Of a DNA stretch of 64,000 nt, positions 55,101 to 64,000 are shown one piece after another (the first letter of the stretch is position 1; each line of letters starts with the position of its first letter). The translations under genes were made by a program, and so were the position numbers. The notes below the pieces were generated by a model that was given only the letters and a program-made list of their open reading frames with translations, searched no databases and had not been told where the DNA came from. Origin of the DNA: Ascaris suum (Eukaryota; Nematoda; Chromadorea; Rhabditida; Ascarididae). The stretch lies in assembly GCA_013433145.1 (NCBI GenBank), contig CM024187.1:3426826-3490825 (forward strand), read 5' to 3'.

Positions 55101-58100
55101 TTTTTACCTGGGCGTATGAAATTTCCATAAGCAAAAACGCGTTGTGTGACAATTGTGTAGATTTAAGAGAATACGCATATGAGCGTCACCCTCTATGCTA
55201 TTTTGCATTCGCAGCGCAAAAAAGTGAGACCTTTATAAAGGACTCACTTTTTTAACTGGATACTATTTGAGCTCAAACTGAAATCCACTTTTATCCGTCA
55301 TCTTCTAAGCGAGCTTTTTTTTTCTATATTCTACCGCGGCTTAAGAAAGACATCGTAAATCAGTCCTAATGCGATTAAGCGAAGCATAATACTTGAATAA
55401 TTATCCTCGATGCCAAGGCTGTAATGTGAAATGAGGATGAACTGAATCCCATCAAAGAAGCAGTGCTCTCAGTGTCATATGTCAAAGTGTGAGTGCCTTT
55501 CATTTAAGTTATGTAATTTTAAAGTACAACTTTGGATTCTACGCATAAACACATATATATGTCTAATCGGTATCTGCCGCTCGAAATACCCAGCAAGGGT
55601 ATTCTGCAATGCTGAGGCAAATACAAAGCTGCAATGACGTCTAGGTCATCGCTTTTAGCGATATCAATGAAAAGGAATTATAATATCATCAGCACATGTG
55701 TTTTCTCGTGGGAAAATAACAACAGTTTTGTTACTTCTCACCTTCGGTAACTATCAAAACAATACTGCTGAATAAATAGGCCAAGCTGAGTGTCGTATCC
55801 ATAATTAAACTGCCGAAAATAAGTACATACGTCCGTTCACATCCTAAATATTCAAGAATGCCGAATCAACAATGATGACGATGCAGCTGAATTCGGAACT
55901 TTATATAATTCGAGCTTATGACGTTGAACAAGCACTGGAAAGCGAATAGAAGTCCTCGAAGCAGTAGTCTGCCCCTCCGCCCTTATATAAAAGCACTCGA
56001 AGCTTTCGTATCAGGAAGGCATTCGAGCGTAGAGCTCTATAGTAGACAAATTGGAGTACCAACCAGCATCAAATTCTATCATGCAACGGGAAATTTCGAG
56101 CGTACAAAGCCTTGGAAGCGCAAGATGGATGGTGCTCTGAACAAGCTTCAGTGTTTTCTAAAGTCAAATGCGCTAACAATGAGCACAAAAACGAAAAGCA
56201 ACGTATCCTTTGTAACAGTTTATGCTTCTTTGTTTCTTCATTGCCATCAAGAAATGCTTCAAATATCAATTAATATCATTCATGTATCGGGCATTAGGAG
56301 GTTTCAACTAGCAGAATGTTTCGTTGTGCTAATAACGATCAGCGTTTGCGCTTTTTCGTACAAACAACGCTTTAAGAAGTAATTCTCCGAATTCTCCCCT
56401 CTTCTCTGCAGAGATGTCCTCCCAAGCGGCAATCCACCCACCTCTACAGAACTCGCTTCTACTGTCATAATAATTGGAATTGCATCACTTTACCTGCATG
56501 AAATGAGGTGGTTAGACCACAGCAGCGCTATAGCAGGTATGAAACACTACGCGAGAAGCACACCAATGAGGAGGTTAAATGATTTCAATGATGACGCATT
56601 CAATTTAAAGTGGTGTCAAGAAAAGTACGATGGACTTTTATGAGCACAATTATCCGTCCACGCACAATTTCAGTCACCTTATACATGGCTTGAATCTCAC
56701 TTGTACACGTATTTCAAGGTGGTGGTCATATTTCTTCCCCGCTCCCTCATCCCGTTATTCGTCTTTTTTTGCTCCTGCATCTTCCTATCTTTTTCAGTGA
56801 TCTCATATAGCTGAATGCTAGGTTTCCTGTACAAATCTCCCATCAATTTTCCATGTTTCCAGGGCGACAGTGAAGTGCAACAGATAAGGAAGAGTGCTTT
56901 AGAACCTGACAACTCACGAGCGACACTCGAGTGTTTCGAGCTGAAAATCAGTGCTGTCAAGGCAAGATTGATTGTCGCGGTGCATCCGCTCACTGAAACT
57001 TTCATAATTTTATGTCGAGAAATCTTGACGGTGTCTGAAATCAAAGCACATGCTACTCAGAACATGTGGAAATAACTCCTAAGACTAGTCCATGATGGGT
57101 CTAAAATCAAAGCTTTACTCAACAGTTTTACATGGTTAGACGGCAGGGAAACCATAGCTCCGATCACAAAATGAGCGCCAACGTAGAAAATTGTGTGAAA
57201 CAAAGTTTTGGCGCTTTTTTTTGCCTTTAACGAGAGATGAAAATTTGGTGGCATGCCAGATGTGGCAAACGACTGTTATGAACTTCTTGCTGAACTAGTT
57301 GGCCTAGAATCCCCCTTATAACTGTACATTCACAACGTGGAAAGCATGCCTTTTGGCCACACCGTTGCAGAGGGATTTTAGGAATTCTACTCTTTTAAGA
57401 CTGCATTTTTCATTTTTTTGTTATGGTCACTATGAAGCGAATTCAAGCTTGAGAGTCAGGCTTTTCGGCTTTATTTTTAGCGAATAGCAATTAAGTCTGG
57501 GTAAAATGTCTAAAGATATCTCGTAGTGCGCTCTATGCCAACTAGTCACAGGCAATCACTTACCTCCCACAGTGAATCCTACGAGGAAGCTGATCGGTCC
57601 CATTCAACAATCGAAAAATTCTTAGTGAATATGTTAGTTTTACTCGGCGCTGAAAAACATCGTATACGAAAGCAGCTCTCAAGTTATTGCACGACATAAC
57701 TGTTTCCGCTATTGTTTTTATAGAAAAGCAATATTAGTTGAAATGAAATTTCCATTTGATGATGAGTTTATGTAGTCATAAACGCATCAAATATACTGAA
57801 GAGACATAATCTTTAAAGCGGCAAAATATAGCCAAAAGTTTTCGTCTTTTTGAATGAAGGGAAGAGATATGATGATTATTTCTCTATGTATAAGATGTGT
57901 GAAATAATTGAAATAATATTATCGCGTTATGTGAAGCTCATTTGCCAAAATAAAATTAGGAGAATTAAATGGGAAAACAATGCTATCTGACGAATGAATA
58001 ATCTCTCATATATGATTATCAAATAGATGAGCACAAATGCTCATCACAAACCACTCACGTTTACATTGCCGTATTAATGACGCTGTGTGTGTAGCACTGC

Positions 58101-58193
58101 AAACAATAAAGATTAATTCTGCAGCTATATTGGTTGCCACTAGCGGTAAGGAAGCGGCTGTACATCGGAAACCGTAAAGGATAATAATTCCCA
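49103..58193 (-). CDS. Seven-transmembrane chemoreceptor-like GPCR, receptor A (srsx-like)
   Basis: Predicted plasma-membrane receptor with unknown ligand. Exons on the minus strand: 58193-58059 (TM1), 57034-56918 (TM2), 54871-54695 (TM3 and start of TM4), 51892-51714 (TM4-TM5), 49685-49604 (third intracellular loop) and 49314-49103 (TM6-TM7 and tail). All junctions keep phase, and exons 1-3 end at GTGAGT donors. This gives 300 aa, or 326 aa with the proposed first exon. TM3 begins after RPSRLSC, the disulfide Cys position, and ends YDRLYAVIKP, a clear DRY-type motif. The loop before TM6 has MNRMMSLLK. TM7 ends NIFIYTLRHREIRKC, resembling the NPxIY..R..E.RK pattern of rhodopsin-like and Srsx receptors. 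I therefore favour srsx-like, without proof. Introns of 1-3 kb separate the exons. It pairs with receptor B in the same orientation. Confidence 0.82.
50990..51300. other. GC-rich patch in an intron of receptor A
   Basis: A stretch with noticeably higher GC and many CpG steps lies in the intron between the 51714-51892 and 49604-49685 exons. It has no supportable coding frame or RNA gene. The contrast with its AT-rich surroundings suggests an inserted element or repeat of unknown type. Confidence 0.35.
55918..56643 (+). CDS. Nested reading frame with one internal stop, unidentified
   Basis: The + strand, opposite receptor A and inside its intron between the TM2 and TM3 exons, is open from the ATG at 55918 to a TGA at 56643, except for one TAA at 56380-56382. 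The first 154 codons contain a basic region and a hydrophobic segment near the end. The next 87 codons stay open. A GT...CTCTTCTCTGCAG segment of exactly 33 bp (56379-56411) covers the stop and would restore one 230-residue frame if removed, but that is shorter than usual nematode introns. Alternatives are a pseudogene with one nonsense change, two separate frames, or chance. No domain was recognised. Confidence 0.28.
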
Positions 58194-58542
58194 CTTCGGC
58201 AGTGAATCATTTGGTGATTTCTTTCTTCATGAAGGTCTTCTATTCTTCTTCATTGTTTGCATCTATTTTAGTATCATCCTATTGTTCGGAAAATTAGAAA
58301 ATCTATGTAATCTGGAGAGTTTTTGGTATGGAATGCACTAGGTTCTAATTCAGAAAAAAATTCCATTAGAGCGTTGAAACAGTGGGCGACTCTATCGACG
58401 GAGATAAGTTTTAAATGAAATTTCTATTCTTTTATTTGCACTTTATAGTTCAAGGCTGAAATTGATTCGAAATTAATAACTCTTTCGAGTGATTTTGTTG
58501 ATGAATCTTTCGTAATATCGTCGAAATTGCGGAAGAGATAAC

Positions 58543-58621
58543 TTCCGCCTAACTTATTTGTTCGAATGTATTCTTCCTCGAAAATGTTACATCCGTTATA
58601 GCACAGATTCGACGATCTCAT
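58543..58621 (-). CDS. Candidate first exon of receptor A
   Basis: The ATG at 58621 starts MRSSNLCYNGCNIFEEEYIR, a plausible extracellular N-terminus with two cysteines. A donor (A|GTTATC) at 58543 leaves one base, matching the exon starting at 58193, and the joined receptor would be 326 aa. The donor and the acceptor at 58194 (CCGAAG|TG) are both weak matches, and the frame stays open past the donor to 58424. The true first exon could lie elsewhere. It is listed separately because the evidence is weaker than for the TM exons. Confidence 0.35.
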
Positions 58622-59370
58622 ATGCTCCTACGTTTGTGCTTAGGAGTTTTTGATAAGTGGGCGAAACGCTTGAGTGTCAATGTAGGTTCAGAATGAAACG
58701 AATGTGAGATGTGCCACAAATTTTGATGAAGAAAATGACGCATAGTGTTTGCAATTGCAATAGCTGAGAGGTGAAGATAAGTTTAAAGAAGTGAACGATG
58801 CATCACTGCTTAATGAATATGGTGGCCAAATTCTAAACATCATAAGACCACTCAATTATGTGTTTGTAGCTGTAATTATTACCGATAGATTGCGCATCAG
58901 ACACCGTCGTCAACGATTGTTCGATCATCATTGAAGGGATCACTGCTTATATTCTTTCAGAGGCATTTCTACCACGTCTGCATCTGCTTATTTGCTTTCA
59001 ATCGTTCGCGCTTACAATATCTGAGGTTACAATCAGATGAAGAGTCGATAATCTTTATATCAGTTGAGGTTTTTCACATTTGAGGTAATGTATACACAAC
59101 TCTCATATAACGTGCCGGAATAGTCCTTCTACTTTTAGTGATATTAGAGATAAGAAAGGACAGAAAATATGCCTGGGTTTTTAATGGTTTGAAATTCAAG
59201 AAAAGAGTTCATTATTTCAAAAGCAACAAACCGCTATTTCCCATAGGGTGGGTCCTTGGTTTTTGGTTTCACTTGTTGGTCCAAATGATGAAACTTTTTG
59301 CTGGCAGAAATAAGCGCATGTCTTTACCAAAAAAATTCACCTATGCAACGTAGGGTAAATCTTTTTCAGA

Positions 59371-59401
<31 letters not shown>

Positions 59402-59414
59402 AAGAGAGAAAGAG

Positions 59415-59469
<55 letters not shown>

Positions 59470-60160
59470 GAAAAAGAGAGAGAGAAGGAAAACCTTTCTC
59501 ACTTCTTTCAATATCGATTAAGCTCGTTTATGTCGAGACTGGAACTTTATCAATGAACAGCAAAACACTGAGATGTGAACTGATTTCCGGAACATTTTGC
59601 TCAATATTTGATCATTTCTTTCGAATACTTGTAGATATTGAATTCTATATTGGCTAAGTTATCAGCAGCGATAGCTATGCTCATGTTTCTAGAATCGATG
59701 ATTGTGTAGATTAATGTTATAAAACAAATTCGTTGCTTTCATCTCATTCATAATTTATTTATTTATTGCAAATGGATAGTCATGACAATAGGCATTATTA
59801 TCACATACAACGGCATATTATTTACGATTAGTTGTTTCGTTGAAAGAGATAGACAACGATCGTGCTCATATCAATATCTGTAAGTTTACTACTATATTGT
59901 CGCCAATGTAAATGCCTATTAAGTAAAGATCCTTATAATAAATGCAAGCAATAGGAGGTCCTCATTTTGCAATCACTATAAATGTTATATTGTTGTTGAA
60001 AATAAAAGTGAGCTTTATTTGCATTTATATTGCAAAACTGAATAAAAATACATAATGTATTCACGTTTGATATTGTGTTGGATCGAATGCATTGAGATAA
60101 CAATAGAGAAAATTCGTCGAAAATATTCAATTAAGTAGAAGTGATAAAAGATAAGCAATT
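58622..60160. other. Region between receptor A and receptor B
   Basis: About 1.5 kb holding AT-rich sequence and a (GA)n/(GAAA)n tract. The TTTATT at 60014-60019 gives AATAAA on the minus strand about 145 bp past the stop of receptor B and may be its poly(A) signal. The promoter of receptor A should lie here too, but no element can be defended. Confidence 0.45.
59371..59487 (+). repeat. (GA)n and (GAAA)n microsatellite
   Basis: About 117 bp of pure purine repeat: GA units at both ends with AAAG units in the middle. The long Lys/Glu/Arg frame through it is an artefact. Confidence 0.95.
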
Positions 60161-62964
60161 TTATTCTTTTAAGCTCATATTAGTGAATGTATTTCGTGTT
60201 AAGAAAAATGTTGAAGTATTCTGCGGTTTAATTACTGATTTAAGAGGACCTCGAGAGCAGACACATTTTCTGAGGTCACGATGACGAAGTAAATAAATGA
60301 AAGCGTTTATCGCTCCTTTAAACATAATCATCGTGTTTAGATAGTCCGTATAATTTAGCAGTGCACCAAAAGAGAAGCAGATATCCGGTATAAAGATGAA
60401 AACCACTGCCGGTACTATCGCTATCACTGAAACAATTCACTTTAGAACACATATTTCATGCAGTTTAACAATTCAACATTATGCATTACTCGATCAACGA
60501 ACATTCACCAAATTCTAGTGATTAGAGATTTTCTTGGAGGTGACCAACTGCATATCACAACACAGAGGTACATTTTCCAGGTTAATTTTGTTCATACCAG
60601 CAGGGTATGTAACATTAAGCAGAATATTTGTGAAAATGCGATCGTTTTTTTTTTCAACGAACGAGACCCACAACGCAAAACATAGAAGTCTGTGGTGCCA
60701 ATTATAGCAAGCGATTTTTCGGATCAAAATATATTGCCTATTTTCATTGCAAAATTATACATCAAAGCAGTCAATGGAAAATATCAAAGTAAAGTGTCGG
60801 AAATGCTTCAGTTAGCCCTAATTTTTCCTCGCTGCTTTATCGAAACAGTTTGCGTAACTATTAGTTCCTCTCATAATGCTTAATCGTCCTTCTTGTATAA
60901 GGTGTGCAGTACCATTTTTATGGATATAAAACAACTAGTTATGTGGCGTTGCTGTTGGTGCTAGGATAAGAAAAGTTCTTCATGCGTTTAGTATTTGCTA
61001 CATGCACTTATCGAGTTGCTGTTTATTCGAAATGAACAAGGATAGTTCGCTGACTTGTTGACTTATAGAAAACACTAAGAAAAATTAAGAATTGATACCT
61101 GCTGTCTTTAAAATCGACATCATCCGATTCATTGCATGTTGATGACCAAGTTGTTTGGAAACTTTTTCGTGGTTAGATTTCTGAAGACAGAAGAAAATGT
61201 TTGGAAATACATGTAATTCATCAAATAATATATAAAGATGTGGCAAATCGAGATGTCAAACAGAGAATATTTCAACAATGAAGCAACGTGAGAAGCAAAG
61301 AAGTTAAACCCTGATTGATGAAGATATTCGATTCTGCCGATGTCGTTAAATGTTAGCTATTGCATAGAAAAAATCCCCAGCATGTATTCCAAATGTGAAT
61401 ATCGTCACATATGATCCAGTCCCACAAATATCAGTGAATTTTTTTTTAACGAAACTTTGCGTTCAAATAGATCACATGTGAAAGCTATGCTTCTACAGGT
61501 GCTTAACAAATCTGTTCGAATCCTACCGCTGTTTCCTTGTTTTAAAGGCAAGAGCGTGTTCCTCTAACAGGTGAACTGCTTTTGTCCAACGAAATATGAT
61601 TGAAGCTGATAAATTTTAAGTTTAATCATCGTTTACAGTAATTAGTGAAATCAATCCCACATAGCTAGTATCAGAAATTGCAGAAAAATGACGTCTAAAC
61701 TGATTGCACCACTAATAATGAACCCATAGAATCTGAGTAGCGCCTTTAGCGTTCTCACACGAAGCCTCAAAGCCCTTAGACTAATTCGGTTCATATAGAA
61801 GTTCTAATTGGCGATCGCTTCTACATACTAGTTTCCCTACAGTAACTGCTTCAGCTTTAGTTTCAAGTTCTACCTTTTGCTCCTGAAACTGTTCGTTTGA
61901 TTCTTAAGTCAGTAATTTTAAAAAATTTTGTAATCGAGTATTTAAAATACTTTTAGCGTCGAATGTTGCGTAAGATAACTAACCACATAAGCGTAAGTTG
62001 CAATATAGAAAGCGATAGCAGTTCCAATAGAAGCCATTCGTAGATAACGAAGAATAAACATCACTCCAGCAAGCCCCACGAAGCCTATTAGGCATTGTGC
62101 ATTATTCATAGCCATAAAAATGATGAACATTAGAAGAACAACAAAAGCAACACCCAGTATACCTGCAAAAGGATCACTCAACGTTTACGAATAGTTTTAT
62201 AAAATTTGTATTTTATGAGAGACACTTGAAGTAACTAGCGAATAATAAACATCTTCAAAACTTAAGAGGAGACCGAAGAAGTGAGTCGGTGAAGAGGAGT
62301 GAGCTAGACGATAAAGCACAATTCACTTTCGTCATCGCAAGCATCTCCCCGAAGAAATAAAAACTTACTGCGATAAAAGAATGGTGTCGATTGAAAAGTT
62401 TAACAACGAAACGAAGAGTAAAGCGTCGGCTCGGTAAGTTCAAGATGTTGCCTTATGTTGCTATTTTAATGCTCTCCAACTATGATCATATCGTTCAATA
62501 CTAAAAGATGAAAGAAGGACTGATAACGAATAGGTAAGTTTTTAAGCAGTTATGATAATAATCGCTCTAATGAAATCAACATATATAAGGAGTTGAAGTT
62601 GAAAAGTAGCGCAGCCATCAGCAAAAATGCATTGCAACGAAATGCACATAGTAAGGGATAAAGTTTTTGCCAAAAGTTTCCGAAATATAAAAACCACTTG
62701 CGGGAATGACAGTGATGTTTTTCCTGCAGATAGTTCCTTTCATATTAGAAATTTTGTTCACTTCGAATCTGAGTTGTGATTGCTCACCTGCAACGCCGAA
62801 CCATGCCTGTTTCGCTTCGCTTTTGAAGTATCTGGCTGGACTGATCACCGCGTAAAAACGGTCAAACGCAATCAAAGCTATGGAGAAGCCAATGAGTGGT
62901 GTGCCAAGTATATAAAAAGTGCATGGAAATGCTTGAATACTACATGACAGTCGAGATGGTCTCT
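60161..62964 (-). CDS. Seven-transmembrane chemoreceptor-like GPCR, receptor B (partial, srsx-like)
   Basis: Paralogue of receptor A, also predicted to be a membrane receptor. Exons found on the minus strand: 62964-62788, 62162-61984, 61180-61099 and 60426-60161. The first three have exactly the same lengths as in receptor A (177, 179 and 82 nt) and the same phases. They encode 234 aa covering TM3 to the C-terminus. Shared landmarks are RPSRLSC, FDRFYAVISP, QAWFGVA, YIATYAYV, QHAMNRMMSILKT, FIFIPDIC and AFIYLLRHRDLRKC. The tail is 18 residues longer than in receptor A. Exons for the N-terminus, TM1 and TM2 were not found between 62965 and 64000, so they probably lie beyond the right edge. Nothing in the visible part is broken, so the gene looks functional. 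Confidence 0.85.
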
Positions 62965-64000
62965 CTGAAAAAGGAGGATAAATGCGTCAAGCAGGATGTC
63001 TTAGCAAGCTGAAATGAGTGATGAATACCATTGTAATATCTTCCGATGGGACCGATCGGTCTATCGATGCATAAACTTAGTAATGACTTTTTTTCTTTCC
63101 CACAACCTAATCATTCAAAAGTGCTCTTCTGCCTTCACTCACATTTCCTTCGTTGCTTCTAATTGCTTCTAATCTGGAGCATCATTTCATTGCTATAATA
63201 CTTGTGGAGTTAAACAAATCAAAGCGAAAAAGTTATGAATAGTGACACTGAGCACCTACTACACCAACCAAATTTCATGACTCAAGACATGATTTGGACC
63301 TTATAGACTCGCGTACACGCTTGTATATGAAGAGGTGAGGAGAATACAATGCGTACTCTTCAAAAATTTGCAGAATCGCGCAAACAGCCCGCTTCTGGAT
63401 TACGAAAAAACCTAAATGCAACAAAATGCTGGCTGAGAGAGCTCAAATTTGGTGCATGGATGATTATGCGATTGATAAATCGTCAATTTAAAAAAGTTGG
63501 ATATTTAATGACTACCAATGTGATCACTTTCTGACGATTCAATTAATACTGTGGCAAATTATTCGAACATATTTGTCCCAACATGCATCAACTGTATTTT
63601 TATAGCCCCTATCCCCCACTTCGCTCCTCCCGAAAACATTGCTGAGGCGTTAATGTCGAATTTTTAGTTCTAAAAGCGCATTAGGAATCCGCTGTGTTTG
63701 CATCTCCACATAAGTATTGCTTGTGGTGACTGTCTGCCTCTCTGCTCAGTATTTTCTGTTTATGGCACTAGCGCGTGTTACACTTGTTCACGTATCACAC
63801 TTTCCACATTTTACGCGAAGTACTTTGCAAAAAACCGGATCAAAATTCGTCCATCAAAGGTTGAGATATGACAGGAGAAATCAGGGACGCGCACAACAAC
63901 GCACGCGCCGCTTCGCCACGCCCCCGCATCTTTTTCTCACAGACCAAATCACTCACCAAGTCACGGAAAGACAGTAGGCCAAGTAATACACAACGGACTC
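62965..64000. other. Right edge, probably an intron of receptor B
   Basis: No coding exon could be supported. A minus-strand frame just right of the first visible exon (63028-63095) keeps phase but encodes nothing like TM2, and the corresponding frame in receptor A is replaced by a distant, better-supported TM2 exon. In receptor A the matching intron is about 2 kb, so the missing exons are expected outside the window. Confidence 0.45.

Noticed and set aside
57130..57254. Minus-strand hydrophobic frame, considered as a TM2 exon
   Set aside because: Its phases do not match the strong donor of the TM1 exon, and a better TM2 exon lies just downstream.
59298..59657. 119-codon frame rich in Lys, Glu and Arg
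   Set aside because: It is produced by the GA/GAAA microsatellite.

Overview
The window looks like nuclear DNA of a parasitic-type nematode, probably strongylid or hookworm-like. It is AT-rich with long low-complexity runs. Genes are split into small exons with TTTTCAG-like acceptors and introns from about 200 bp to 3.7 kb. The gene content is dominated by tandem seven-transmembrane chemoreceptor-like genes. No bacterial features, rRNA, tRNA or CRISPR array were seen. All exon models were assembled by eye from reading frames, splice sites and intron phases; species and family assignments are inference.

Left part (1-8.2 kb): mostly non-coding, with one candidate first exon near 425 and a decayed coding relic on the minus strand at about 7.54-7.98 kb. 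Two complete paralogous receptors follow on the + strand: gene 1 (8213-17326, 379 aa) and gene 2 (26204-29490, 364 aa). Each has seven exons, with identical intron phases and three exons of identical or near-identical length. Gene 1's largest intron carries a retrotransposon endonuclease relic on the opposite strand. A weak candidate for a secreted propeptide lies just before gene 2.

Middle (29.5-42.6 kb): a gene-poor stretch with a long (TA)n array, a possible mariner-like relic and AT-rich sequence. A clean seven-exon ribokinase gene follows (42589-47286, 308 aa). About 160 bp past its poly(A) signal, on the same strand, is a two-exon gene for a predicted 73-aa secreted peptide with a C-x2-C-G-x9-CC core. 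The spacing would allow a nematode-style operon.

Right part (49.1-64 kb): a second, unrelated receptor family on the minus strand, again as a tandem pair. Receptor A (49103-58193, with a possible first exon up to 58621) has all seven TM segments. Receptor B (60161-62964) shows TM3-TM7 and continues past the right edge. Their shared exons have lengths 177, 179 and 82 nt in both copies. A + strand reading frame of about 240 codons with one stop lies inside an intron of receptor A.

The functional picture is receptor clusters on both sides of a sugar-metabolism gene with a likely peptide signal gene next to it. The most novel item is the small cysteine peptide.
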